Positions 54,975 through 63,739 of a stretch of 64,000 nucleotides of DNA are shown here, one piece after another. The first letter of the stretch is position 1; every line of letters begins with the position of its first letter. The position numbers and the translations under genes were made by a program. Where the stretch lies: NCBI GenBank assembly GCA_021817985.1, contig JAKAFK010000004.1:40187-104186 (forward strand). Direction: 5' to 3'. Source of the DNA: Pseudomonadota bacterium. GTDB lineage: Bacteria; Pseudomonadota; Gammaproteobacteria; Burkholderiales; JAKAFK01. The notes under the pieces are model-generated. The model made no database searches, was not told where the DNA came from, and saw nothing but the letters and a program-made list of their open reading frames with translations.

Positions 54975-56174
54975 TCAGTGCACCAGCTGATTCATGTCAA
55001 AGATGGGCAGCAGGATCGCCAGCACGATGACCAGCACCGTCGCCCCCATCGCCAGGATCAGGGCCGGCTCGAGCAGGGTGACCAGCATGGAGATGCGCCC
55101 TTCGACTTCGAGCGCCTGTTGCGAGGCCACGCGGTCCAGCATGGCCGCCAGCTGCCCGCTCGTCTCGCCGCTGGCCACCAGGTGGATCATCATCGGCGGA
55201 AACAGCCCGCTTTGCGAGAGGGCTCGCGCAAGGCTCACCCCTTCGCGCACCTTGCGCATGGCCTCCTCGGCAGCCAACCGCATCGGCACGTTGCCCACGA
55301 CCGCGGCGGCGGCATCGAGCGCGCTCAAAAGCGGCACGCCGCTACCCACCAGGATCGCAAGGCTGGCCGCGAATCGCGCGGTATTGATCGCGCGCACCAT
55401 GCGTCCGAGCACGGGCAGACGCAGCGCCCGCTCGCCCGCAAACCGGCGCCAACGCGCCTCCTTCAGCGCCCGGCGCACCGCCAGCGCAGCAAGCGCGGCA
55501 AGCGCGAACAGCACCGGCCAGGCGTGCGCCAACCACTGGCTGAGCGCAATCAGCGCGCGGGTAAGCCAGGGCAGCGGCTGGCCGCTGTCCTCGAAGACGC
55601 CGGCAATTTGCGGCACCACATAAGTGAGCAGGCCTCCGACCACCAGGACCGCCACCGTCGTCACGATGGCGGGATAGACGAAGGCAAGCCCCACCTTCTG
55701 CCGCAGCCGCTGCCGGTTGTCGAGGTAGTCGGCCAGCCGCAGCATGACGGCACCCAACTGACCCGAGCGTTCGCCGCTGTCCACCAGCGCAAGGTAGATC
55801 GCCGGGAAGCTCCTGGGCTGCTTGGCGAGCGCCTGACCGAAGCTCAGGCCCGCCAGCACGTCGGCCCGGATGGCCGCGAGCAGCTGCCGCACGGCATGGG
55901 ATTCCAGATGCTCGATGCAGGCCGTCAAGGTCTGCTCGACGGTAAGCCCGGCGTTGAGCAAGGTTGCGAGCTCGCGCGTGAGGACGTTCAGCTGCGCCGC
56001 ACCGGGACCGGCGCGCCACGTTCGCGAGGCGCCTCCCGACAGGGTGTCGAGACTCACGGCGGTCAGCCCCCGCGCACGCAGGCTCAGTCGCGCCTGCCGG
56101 GGCGTGTCGGCCTCGAGCACGCCCTTCACGAGATGCCCGTCGTCCCCCACCGCTTCATATTTGAAGCCCGCCAT
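54975..56174 (-). CDS. gspF: Type II secretion inner-membrane protein F
   Basis: 399 residues beginning MAGFKYEAVGDDGHLVKGVL, with the two duplicated helical domains (TRELATLLNAGLTVEQTL; ARFAASLAILVGSGVPLLSAL) and three membrane helices. It is the polytopic platform core that works with GspE. Confidence 0.95.
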   Translation of the reverse strand: MAGFKYEAVGDDGHLVKGVLEADTPRQARLSLRARGLTAVSLDTLSGGASRTWRAGPGAAQLNVLTRELATLLNAGLTVEQTLTACIEHLESHAVRQLLAAIRADVLAGLSFGQALAKQPRSFPAIYLALVDSGERSGQLGAVMLRLADYLDNRQRLRQKVGLAFVYPAIVTTVAVLVVGGLLTYVVPQIAGVFEDSGQPLPWLTRALIALSQWLAHAWPVLFALAALAALAVRRALKEARWRRFAGERALRLPVLGRMVRAINTARFAASLAILVGSGVPLLSALDAAAAVVGNVPMRLAAEEAMRKVREGVSLARALSQSGLFPPMMIHLVASGETSGQLAAMLDRVASQQALEVEGRISMLVTLLEPALILAMGATVLVIVLAILLPIFDMNQLVH

Positions 56175-56196
56175 GGCGCCCTTTCAGCCCCCCGGT

Positions 56197-57747
56197 TCAG
56201 GCGGCCGCCTCTTTATCCTTGAGACGTCCATGCTCTTCGGCGACGCGCAGGACTTCCTCCATGCTCGTCTCGCCACTCGCGACCCAGCGCATGCCGTCCT
56301 CGCGAAGGCCGATAAGGCCGTGGCTGCGGGCATAGGTGCGCAAGGACTCCTCCGAGTCCCGATTGTGGATCATGCGAAGCATGCCTTCATCCATGACCAT
56401 GAGTTCGTAGATCCCGGTGCGTCCCCGATAGCCGGTCCCCTCGCAAGCCTCGCAGCCGACCGGGTGATAGACCACGGCAGGCACCGCCCCAGGCGCGAAG
56501 AGCGAGCGTTCGGTCGCATCCGGCGCGCGGGCGCTGCGGCAGGCCGGGCACAGCCGCCGCACGAGGCGCTGCGCCAGGACCGCCCGCAGGCTGGAGGCCA
56601 GCAGGAAAGGCTCGACCCCCATATCGGTCATCCGGGTCACCGCACCGAGCGCATCGTTGGTATGCAGCGTCGCCAGCACCAGATGCCCGGTGAGGCTCGC
56701 CTGGACTGCGATCTCGGCGGTTTCCAAATCGCGAATCTCCCCGATCATAATGACGTCCGGATCCTGGCGCAGAATCGCGCGCAGCGCCCGCGCGAAGGTC
56801 ATATCGATGCGCGGATTGACCTGCGTCTGGCTGATGCCCGCAAGATCGTATTCGATCGGGTCTTCGACGGTCGCGATGTTGAGGACGGTCTCGTCGAGCC
56901 TCGAGAGCGCGGCGTACAAGGTGGTGGTTTTGCCGGAACCGGTCGGGCCGGTGACCAGAATGATGCCGTTCGGATGGTGGATCGCCTCGTCGAGGGCGGC
57001 CATCGTGCCTGCGTCCAGCCCCAGGGCGGGGAGCTCGAGGCGGCCTTGCTGCTTGTCGAGCAGCCGCAGCACGACGCGCTCGCCGTGGCCCGTGGGCAGG
57101 GTGGACACACGCACATCGACGGGGCGGCCGGCAATGCGCAGCGTGATGCGTCCGTCCTGCGGCAGCCGCTTTTCCGCGATGTCGAGTTCGGCCATCACCT
57201 TGATGCGCGACACGATCGCCGAATGGAGTGCCCGTTGCGGTTCGATCACCTCGCGCAACAGCCCGTCGACGCGGAAGCGGACGACCGAGCGCGCTTCATA
57301 CGGCTCGATGTGGATGTCGGAGGCCTGCTCGCGCAGGGCCTGCGTGAACAGCGCATTGATCAGGCGAATGATCGGCGCCTCGTCCTCGACGTCGAGCAGG
57401 TCGCCCACCTTGGGCAGTTCCTGGGCCAGCTGCTGCAGGTCGAGGTCTTGCTCGATGTCGACCATGAGGCTCGCCGTCTGATGGTCAGGGCGCGAGTAGG
57501 CCTGGGCGAGCGCATCCTCGAAGCGGCCTGCGGGAACGACGCGCACCGCCAGGGGCGCCCCCAGCACACGCCGCGCCTCCGCCAGCGTTTCGGCACGCAC
57601 CCCCTCGCGCGCCCAGACTTCGATCTCGCCGCCGCGCTCGCGAGCGGCGATGATGCCCTTGGTCTTGGCGACGGGATAGGGCAGCCGAACGGCGATGGCG
57701 GGATCCGGGGCATCGCGTTCCGCAGGGGTGTCGGACAGGATGCTCAT
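56197..57747 (-). CDS. gspE: Type II secretion ATPase E
   Basis: About 516 residues from MSILSDTPAER. Walker A GPTGSGKTTTLYAALS (about residue 267), Asp box VNPRIDMTFARALRAILRQDPD, Walker B IMIGEIRDLETAEIA and His box ATLHTNDALGAVTRM, plus the tetracysteine zinc site CPAC...CEACEG. It powers pseudopilus assembly from the cytoplasmic face. The ribosome binding site is weak. Confidence 0.96.
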   Translation of the reverse strand: MSILSDTPAERDAPDPAIAVRLPYPVAKTKGIIAARERGGEIEVWAREGVRAETLAEARRVLGAPLAVRVVPAGRFEDALAQAYSRPDHQTASLMVDIEQDLDLQQLAQELPKVGDLLDVEDEAPIIRLINALFTQALREQASDIHIEPYEARSVVRFRVDGLLREVIEPQRALHSAIVSRIKVMAELDIAEKRLPQDGRITLRIAGRPVDVRVSTLPTGHGERVVLRLLDKQQGRLELPALGLDAGTMAALDEAIHHPNGIILVTGPTGSGKTTTLYAALSRLDETVLNIATVEDPIEYDLAGISQTQVNPRIDMTFARALRAILRQDPDVIMIGEIRDLETAEIAVQASLTGHLVLATLHTNDALGAVTRMTDMGVEPFLLASSLRAVLAQRLVRRLCPACRSARAPDATERSLFAPGAVPAVVYHPVGCEACEGTGYRGRTGIYELMVMDEGMLRMIHNRDSEESLRTYARSHGLIGLREDGMRWVASGETSMEEVLRVAEEHGRLKDKEAAA

Positions 57748-57809
57748 GGCCTGTATCCTGGCCCGCACGCAGGCCGCGCGAATCGCCGAGTCCGCATCTG
57801 TCGCCTCTT

Positions 57810-59969
57810 TCAGTGACCCGCCGCCGCTGGCGCCGGTGCCTTGGACGGTTGGCCCGCCGCCGGCAGAGCCGGCGGGCTTGCGCCGAGGCCCCGGGAGGCT
57901 CCCGCAGGCCCTTGTGGAGCGATCCTGGGCATGAAGGGACCCGGCACAGTCGGCGTGGGATAGTTGGGGAGCAACACGCGGTGCGGCAAGGCCGCCGCGC
58001 CTTCCTGGCTCATGATGTAACGATAGCGCTGATCGGTGAGCGCCGCACCCGCCCCGGGGCCGCGCAGGATGATCGGCCGCAGGAAGACCATGAGATTCGT
58101 CTTGACGCGTTTTCGGGTTTCGTACCGGAACAGCCCCCCCAGAATGGGGATGCTCCCGAGGACCGGCACCTTGTCCACGGCGTTTTCCACGTCGTCCTGG
58201 ATCAGCCCGCCGAGGACGATGATCTGCCCGTTGTCGACGAGGACGGTCGACTTGAGCGAGCGCTTGTTGGTGATGATCCCGGCCGGGTTCGACGTGTCCG
58301 CGATGGCGGAGACTTCCTGATAAATGGTGAGCTTCACGGCGCCGCTTTGCGTGATCTGCGGCTTGACGTCCAAGGTCAAGCCCACGTTCTTGCGCTCGAT
58401 CGTCTGGAAGGGCGTGACCGTCGCCGAGGCAGCCGTGCCCGCCGCCCCATAGGCACCGGTCTGGGCATAGCTGCCGGTGATGAAGGGGACGTTCTGGCCC
58501 ACGACGATCTTCGCATCGTGGTTGTCGAGGGTCAGGAGGTCGGGGGTCGAGAGGATGTTCGCGTTCGAATCCTGCTCCAGGGCGCGTGCAAGCGCCGTGA
58601 GCCCGGTCACCTCCTGCCCGCCGATGGTGAGGCGTTGCAGGAGCCCGATGTTGAGGCCCAAGGCCGGCAGTACGGCGCCGCTGGCGATGCCGGCGGACAA
58701 GTTGATGAGGTTCGCACCGCTTCCTCCCGTTGCGACCCCCGTGGAGAAATTAGTCCCGCCCACCAGGGCCGTGTTGCCGCCTTGCCCCAGCACCGACTGC
58801 CACTGGACGCCCAACTCGGCCGCCCTGTTGAGCGTGACCTCGGCAATCAGTGCCTCGACGTAGACCTCGGCCGGCCGCACATCGAGCCGGTCGATGACGG
58901 CGCGCAAGGAATTATAGACATTGTCCGGCGCCGTCACGATCAGCGAGTTGGTCGCGGCATCGGCGCGAATGACGCTGTTGCCCGCCGTCACCGGCACCGC
59001 CGCGGTGGCCGACGGGTACGGCGTCGGCGGATGCGGCGCGGCGGCGGCGCCCGGCGCCCCCGACAGGATCCCGGCCAGCGTCTTGGCAAGATCGATTGCG
59101 TTGGCGTTCTTGAGGTAGATGACATGCATGTTGCCGCCCGCGCTGGTCGGCACATCCAGCTGATAGGCCAGCCGTCGCACCTGGTCGATCATGGCGGGAT
59201 CCGGGGCGCGGACGATGAGGCTGTTCGTGCGCGCATCCGGATCGATGACGAGGCTATCCGCCGCCGGAGAGATGCCGGCAGGCAGCGGGACGCCGTTAGG
59301 CAGGCGCGGCGCGCCGCCGCCGCTTCCGAGCACGGTGGAAATTTGCTGCGCAACGTCCACCGCGGAGGCGTAATGCAGCGGAATGACCGCGACATTGCTC
59401 TTGGCCGGCTGGTCCACCGCATCGATGATGGCGTCGATGCGGCGGATATTTTCTGCGTAGTCGGTGATGACCAGCGCATTGGCCGTCGGATCGGCCGCGA
59501 TGGCGTTGTTGGGCGAGATGAGCGGGCGCAGCACCGGTATGAGCTGCTCCGCGGAGGCATACAGGAGGGGACGCACCTGCGTGATCACGCGGTCGCCATG
59601 GACAGGCACCGAGGCGCCCACGGTCGGGCTGAAGTTCTGCTTCGCATCGGCTTCCGGCACGATCTTGACCCCACCCGGGCCGGAGACGGCTGCAAATCCC
59701 TGCATGCGCAGGGCGGCCAGCAGCATCCGATACGCGGTGGCGCGCGAGACCGGATGCGTCGAGACGATGTCGATCGTCCCGCCGACCTTGGGATCGATGA
59801 TGAAATTCTTGTGCGCCAACATGCCCACGGCTTTGATGACCGAGACGATATCGGCGTGAACGAAATTCAGCGTAACGAGCTTCGTCTCCTGTGCCCGTGC
59901 GGCCAAAGGAGAAAGACACCACAAGAGCAAGACAGCACGGCACGCGAGACGACCACCACCCCTCTTCAA
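57810..59969 (-). CDS. gspD: Type II secretion secretin D
   Basis: 719 residues with a signal peptide (VLLLWCLSPLAARAQ). The periplasmic N0-N3 domains include FVHADIVSVIKAVGMLAHKNF and repeated blocks such as DPTANALVITDYAENIRRID and DAATNSLIVTAPDNVYNSLR. The C-terminal secretin domain includes NRAAELGVQWQSVL and VPFITGSYAQ, later VPVLGSIPILGGLF. A Pro/Ala/Gly-rich tail follows. It forms the outer-membrane channel. Very long opposite-strand open frames over this gene are shadows. Confidence 0.96.
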   Translation of the reverse strand: MKRGGGRLACRAVLLLWCLSPLAARAQETKLVTLNFVHADIVSVIKAVGMLAHKNFIIDPKVGGTIDIVSTHPVSRATAYRMLLAALRMQGFAAVSGPGGVKIVPEADAKQNFSPTVGASVPVHGDRVITQVRPLLYASAEQLIPVLRPLISPNNAIAADPTANALVITDYAENIRRIDAIIDAVDQPAKSNVAVIPLHYASAVDVAQQISTVLGSGGGAPRLPNGVPLPAGISPAADSLVIDPDARTNSLIVRAPDPAMIDQVRRLAYQLDVPTSAGGNMHVIYLKNANAIDLAKTLAGILSGAPGAAAAPHPPTPYPSATAAVPVTAGNSVIRADAATNSLIVTAPDNVYNSLRAVIDRLDVRPAEVYVEALIAEVTLNRAAELGVQWQSVLGQGGNTALVGGTNFSTGVATGGSGANLINLSAGIASGAVLPALGLNIGLLQRLTIGGQEVTGLTALARALEQDSNANILSTPDLLTLDNHDAKIVVGQNVPFITGSYAQTGAYGAAGTAASATVTPFQTIERKNVGLTLDVKPQITQSGAVKLTIYQEVSAIADTSNPAGIITNKRSLKSTVLVDNGQIIVLGGLIQDDVENAVDKVPVLGSIPILGGLFRYETRKRVKTNLMVFLRPIILRGPGAGAALTDQRYRYIMSQEGAAALPHRVLLPNYPTPTVPGPFMPRIAPQGPAGASRGLGASPPALPAAGQPSKAPAPAAAGH

Positions 59970-59996
59970 ACGCCCTCCCCCTTCTCTCCGCTTCCG

Positions 59997-60503
59997 TCAG
60001 TTCGCTCTTTGCAGGCGGCGAGCGTAGGGTCCCTGAAAGGACATGGGCGCCGCCGCCGGCCCGGGCAACTCGACGCGGGCCATTCTGCCGCCATCGTCCA
60101 CCAGCACGTGGTGGGCATACACCGCCCGCAGGATCACACCCGGCGCAAGCGCGCTCCCCACCTTGACGGGTTCGGGTCCGCCGCCGAGTTTGCGGATAAT
60201 CGCATAACCCGGCTGCCCATCCGACCCGGCCATGACCCCTTCAAGGTCGACGCCGACGGCCTTGGGCAACGCATTCATCCGGGCGTGCTGCGGCTTCCCG
60301 AAGAGGTGCCTCTCGGCAATGCTCCCGGCGTCCGAAGAGGCCGATGCCGGGCTCGAAGAGATCCACATGGGCGGCGCCGAAGGGGCCAAGAACACCCATG
60401 TCCAGTAGGCGGCGCGCCAACAGAACAGCACGCCGAGGCCCGCCGTCAAGAACCACACCCATGAGGGCTTGGCGGCATTCGTGAACAATCTGACCGGAGC
60501 CAT
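59997..60503 (-). CDS. gspC: Type II secretion inner-membrane protein C
   Basis: 168 residues with one N-terminal membrane helix (PSWVWFLTAGLGVLFCWRA) and the homology-region domain including AERHLFGKP and GYAIIRKLGGGPEPVKVGSAL. There is no PDZ domain, so it is a short form. No clear ribosome binding site precedes the ATG. It is the first gene of the operon and links the platform to the secretin. Confidence 0.9.
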   Translation of the reverse strand: MAPVRLFTNAAKPSWVWFLTAGLGVLFCWRAAYWTWVFLAPSAPPMWISSSPASASSDAGSIAERHLFGKPQHARMNALPKAVGVDLEGVMAGSDGQPGYAIIRKLGGGPEPVKVGSALAPGVILRAVYAHHVLVDDGGRMARVELPGPAAAPMSFQGPYARRLQRAN

Positions 60504-60548
60504 TTGTATGTGTTTGAACGGGGCGCTTCTCTTTCATCCTCTTGATCG

Positions 60549-60577
60549 ATCATAGTTCATGGCATCGGCATTGTCTA
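60549..60577 (-). promoter_or_regulatory. Sigma-70-type promoter of the gsp operon
   Basis: Minus strand TAGACA (60577-60572), a 17-base spacer and TATGAT (60554-60549): one mismatch in each box. Expected start near 60542, about 40 bases upstream of gspC. Confidence 0.6.
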
Positions 60578-60609
60578 CAAAGCCCCTTCGCGGCGGTGCA
60601 CGGCCGATG

Positions 60610-60643
60610 AAATGCAGGCCTCGGCGCAGTCGCGCCTGCATTT
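60610..60643. repeat. Inverted repeat near gsp promoter
   Basis: AAATGCAGGC at 60610-60619 and its exact complement GCCTGCATTT at 60634-60643 flank a 14-base spacer, about 35 bases upstream of the gsp -35 box. An operator or an attenuator-like stem. Confidence 0.6.
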
Positions 60644-60771
60644 GCGTGAAACGCGGCAAGGGCATCGAAAGCGATTAAAGTATCGCCGCGAGCGAGCCGT
60701 TATTGGACCAAGCAACGAAGATCTCATCATGACGGCCAGCGCAGTCCTCCTTGAACACACGCCGAAGTCTT

Positions 60772-60797
60772 CGCATCGGCCGACGTCAGCCGATGCG
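60772..60797. repeat. Inverted repeat upstream of the propeptide-like gene
   Basis: CGCATCGGC and GCCGATGCG form a perfect 9-bp stem around CGACGTCA. It may be an operator for the rightward gene. Confidence 0.55.
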
Positions 60798-60867
60798 TAG
60801 CCCAGATCACTCCAGCTGCCCCGCATGAATCAGCCGCCGAGAAGCGCATCATCATGAGTCTTGAATA

Positions 60868-61434
60868 ATGGTCCATAGGCGGACAACGACGCCGATCGCG
60901 GCGTGCCTTTGCCTCTTTCGCATGCTCCCCAAGTCGGTCTGGACGCCCCTTGCGCGAACCCGCCCCTCGCGCCCCCGCGCCGGGCATCCAGCGTCCGTCC
61001 ATGCGCGGGTTGCGGTCCTCTCCGGGCTATTGCTCGTGGGCAGCCTGTCGGCAGCAGTGGCCTCGTGCGCCAACGTCCGCGCGCCATCCGAAGGGTACGG
61101 GGTACTCACGCCGACGGTGGCCTCCATTTGCGCCTGCGCAAAGCAGGGCATCGCGCCGAGGCGGTGCAGCGGCGTTCCGCGCAACCTGATCCGCACCGAT
61201 GCGTCCGGGCGAATTCAGGTGAATGTCGCCTACTCGTGCCGGATCAACGCGCCAACCGCCGCCGCGAAGACTGCGGGTCTGCAGATCTCGGCACAAGTTC
61301 ATGCTGCGCCGTTTTGTGTCATGGAGGGCTGGATCGAGCCGGCCAGGCTCGGAGCGCTGGCGCGCGTTCCGGGGATAAGAACCGTCTCGTTGCCGAATTA
61401 TGCAAGAGCCCGGAACCGAAAGATACGGCGGTAG
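60868..61434 (+). CDS. Putative lipoprotein resembling the protease propeptide
   Basis: Up to 188 residues; the start is uncertain (60922 is an alternative) and no ribosome binding site is clear. A hydrophobic segment ending in VASC (VAVLSGLLLVGSLSAAVASC) fits a lipobox-type signal peptide. The last 90 residues align with the N-terminal region of the next gene's protease: compare APFCVMEGWIEPARLGALAR with APFCVVEGWVDASGVPYLAS, and SLPNYARAR with DLPHYARLR. It therefore looks like a standalone propeptide-like domain. It sits 22 bases before the protease on the same strand. Confidence 0.65.
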   Translation: MVHRRTTTPIAACLCLFRMLPKSVWTPLARTRPSRPRAGHPASVHARVAVLSGLLLVGSLSAAVASCANVRAPSEGYGVLTPTVASICACAKQGIAPRRCSGVPRNLIRTDASGRIQVNVAYSCRINAPTAAAKTAGLQISAQVHAAPFCVMEGWIEPARLGALARVPGIRTVSLPNYARARNRKIRR

Positions 61435-61456
61435 CGAACCTAAGGAAGCGAACATT

Positions 61457-63739
61457 ATGACCCTGGCAGGCCCGGTGCGGGCCGTCATGAAGATCGCCGT
61501 GGCGGCTTGCCTTCTTGCCCTCCTGGCACCGGCCCAAACCGCCTTGGCCAGCGACTGGCAGGCGCACATTTCAACACGGCTATCGGCTGAACTGCAGAGG
61601 AAAGGCATCATCGCCTCGACCCTTGCGCCCGCCGCCAGCCGAGCCCTGTCCGTAGGCGGCGCCCGCTTCGACGCGGCGGGCGGCATCCAGGTGGACATCT
61701 CCCATCCATGCGGACAGCCCGTCGACGCAGGGGCGCTGGCCGCCGCCGGCTTTCATGTCAGCGCCACCGCATCGGCGCCTCCCTTTTGCGTCGTGGAAGG
61801 GTGGGTCGATGCGAGCGGCGTGCCGTATCTCGCGAGCCTGCCCAACGTCACGCTGATGGACCTGCCCCACTATGCACGCCTCAGGGGCGGTGCGTCCGTC
61901 TCGCCTCGAACGGGCGGCGGTGCCGCGACGATGGGGAGCACGACCCCGATCGACGGAAATGGCGTGAGCATCATGAACGCCGACCAGTACGTCTCCAGCA
62001 CGGGCATCAATGGGAGCGGCGTCACCGTGGGCATCATCTCGGACGATGATACGAGCCTCGCCACCATACAAGGCCGAGGAGAACTGCCGGGCAATATCAC
62101 GAACTATTGCAGCGCAGCGGATCCTTGCAGCGGAGCGGCTTTCACCAACACGAACCCGAACCCCACCGACGAAGGCACGATGATGCTCGAGGAAGTGCAT
62201 GCCGTCGCCCCTGGCGCGACACTCGCCTTCTGCGGCCCTCAGACCGATGTCGAATACGTCCAGTGCCTGCAGGCATTCGCGAACGCCCACGTCAACATCG
62301 TGGCCGACGACCTTGGGTTTTTGGGCGAGGACATCATGTCCAATCAAAGCGCGTTCACCCAAGGCGTCCAGAACATCCTGCAAGGCGACTCGGCCCTCAC
62401 CCTGTTCAGCGCCTCGGGCAACGACGAGGCCGGCTACTGGGAAGGCAATTACACGCCGACACAGAATACAACAGGTCCCACGCTCACGTGCAACGGGCAA
62501 ACGGACACCGATGTGGAAGATTTCGGAAGCGCCGTTTTCGACTCCTACACCTTCCATAGCGACTCATGGGGCGTGTTCCTCGAATGGGATGATCCTTACT
62601 CGAGCAACGCCAGCAACTTTGACCTCTACGTCGTCGATCCCTCGAACAACGCCATCGTTGGCTGCGTGAGCGGAAGCGGCCAGACCCATCCGGTGGATGT
62701 GCTGTGGGCGAATGGGCAGTTCACTGCCGGCAAAACCTATGATATCTATATTGCCAACGACGGATCGTCGACTGGGAAATTTCTCAAGCTGGACATCATG
62801 GCCGACGGGGGGAGTTCGTTGGGCACCACCAGCACAGGAGGACTGGATTCGCCCCAGCAATTTGCGACCGGCGATCAGTCCATCGGGGCGGTGTATGGTT
62901 CCGACGGGGTCGGTTCGAGCATCGAGCCATACAGCCAGCAAGGGCCTATTGAGCTCGCGTTTTGGAATTCAAGCACGACCGTGAGCGACCCGCTGCAACA
63001 GATCGATGCACCGGCTCTCGTGGCCCCGGATGGGATCTACGTCGACAATGCGGGCACCGACTTCTCGAGCGATATGTTTTACGGGACCTCCGCGGCCACA
63101 CCCAATGCCGCTGCATCGCTGGCGCTGCTCGAAGGCGCCTTCAAAAGCGTGTCCGCCAGCCAACTCATGGGATACCTGGAGCAAGGTGCCTATCCGCTCA
63201 GTCCCCCATGGAACGGCACATTCGGTTATGGACGCGTCGATGTGTGGAATGCACGCCAACAGATTTCGCTGCCCACCGTTAATCCCATCAACAACCTCAC
63301 GATGACCGCCGGACAAAGCGCGAGCGCTTCGGTGATCGTCAGCGGGACAGCGCCGCTGACGATCAGCGTGTCATCGGCCAACAGCACGCTCATCCCCGCC
63401 GCGAACGTTGCGCTCTCCCCGTCCACTTGCGGGCAGTCGGGATACAGCAGCAGTTGCACGCTCACGATAACGCCCGTCTCGGGGCAAAGCGGCACCGCCA
63501 ACCTCACGGTCACCGTCGCCAACAGTTCCAACGAATCGCAGGCAACAACCTTCACCGTGACCGTCGACCCGCCTGCCCCAACGGGGGGGAGCGGAGGCGG
63601 GGGCGGAGGCGGCGGGGGCGGGTGTACCCTGGGACCCGCAGAGCGTCCTGATCCGGTGCTCCCGCTCCTGGCCATCGCCGCTCTCTTCGGCCTCGCGAGA
63701 CGACGCCTTCGGCCGCGCGGCAACGGCCGCGCAAAATAG
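61457..63739 (+). CDS. Subtilisin-like (S8) protease with JDVT-CTERM tail
   Basis: 760 residues from MTLAGPVRAVMK, preceded by AAGGAAG; a signal peptide ends near TALASDW. After a roughly 140-residue propeptide-like part, the peptidase domain shows an Asp in VTVGIISDDD (about 196), an oxyanion Asn in FSASGNDEAG (about 319) and a Ser in YGTSAATPNAAAS (about 544). The usual catalytic His motif HGT is replaced by DEGTMMLEEVHAVAPGA (about 237). A PPC-like insert (FDLYVVDPSNNAIVGC) and an Ig-like C-terminal domain follow. The tail is Gly-rich, GCTLGPAERPDPVLP, a helix and an Arg-rich end: JDVT-CTERM. Confidence 0.85.
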   Translation: MTLAGPVRAVMKIAVAACLLALLAPAQTALASDWQAHISTRLSAELQRKGIIASTLAPAASRALSVGGARFDAAGGIQVDISHPCGQPVDAGALAAAGFHVSATASAPPFCVVEGWVDASGVPYLASLPNVTLMDLPHYARLRGGASVSPRTGGGAATMGSTTPIDGNGVSIMNADQYVSSTGINGSGVTVGIISDDDTSLATIQGRGELPGNITNYCSAADPCSGAAFTNTNPNPTDEGTMMLEEVHAVAPGATLAFCGPQTDVEYVQCLQAFANAHVNIVADDLGFLGEDIMSNQSAFTQGVQNILQGDSALTLFSASGNDEAGYWEGNYTPTQNTTGPTLTCNGQTDTDVEDFGSAVFDSYTFHSDSWGVFLEWDDPYSSNASNFDLYVVDPSNNAIVGCVSGSGQTHPVDVLWANGQFTAGKTYDIYIANDGSSTGKFLKLDIMADGGSSLGTTSTGGLDSPQQFATGDQSIGAVYGSDGVGSSIEPYSQQGPIELAFWNSSTTVSDPLQQIDAPALVAPDGIYVDNAGTDFSSDMFYGTSAATPNAAASLALLEGAFKSVSASQLMGYLEQGAYPLSPPWNGTFGYGRVDVWNARQQISLPTVNPINNLTMTAGQSASASVIVSGTAPLTISVSSANSTLIPAANVALSPSTCGQSGYSSSCTLTITPVSGQSGTANLTVTVANSSNESQATTFTVTVDPPAPTGGSGGGGGGGGGGCTLGPAERPDPVLPLLAIAALFGLARRRLRPRGNGRAK

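Larger units (their letters stand above)
60504..60867. other. Divergent control region between gsp operon and propeptide-like gene
   Basis: 364 bases with a sigma-70-like promoter for gsp at 60549-60577, and two large inverted repeats: 10-bp arms AAATGCAGGC/GCCTGCATTT at 60610-60643 and 9-bp arms CGCATCGGC/GCCGATGCG at 60772-60797. A rightward promoter was not identified. No gene is supported. Confidence 0.6.

Noticed and set aside
57813..60464. 883-codon open frame opposite gspD/gspC
   Set aside because: Antisense shadow of two firmly identified genes in GC-rich DNA; its translation is Arg/Gly/His-rich low-complexity without any family motif.
60612..60800. Small open frame in the gsp/protease control region
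   Set aside because: It runs through both inverted repeats, has no ribosome binding site and shows no protein-like features.
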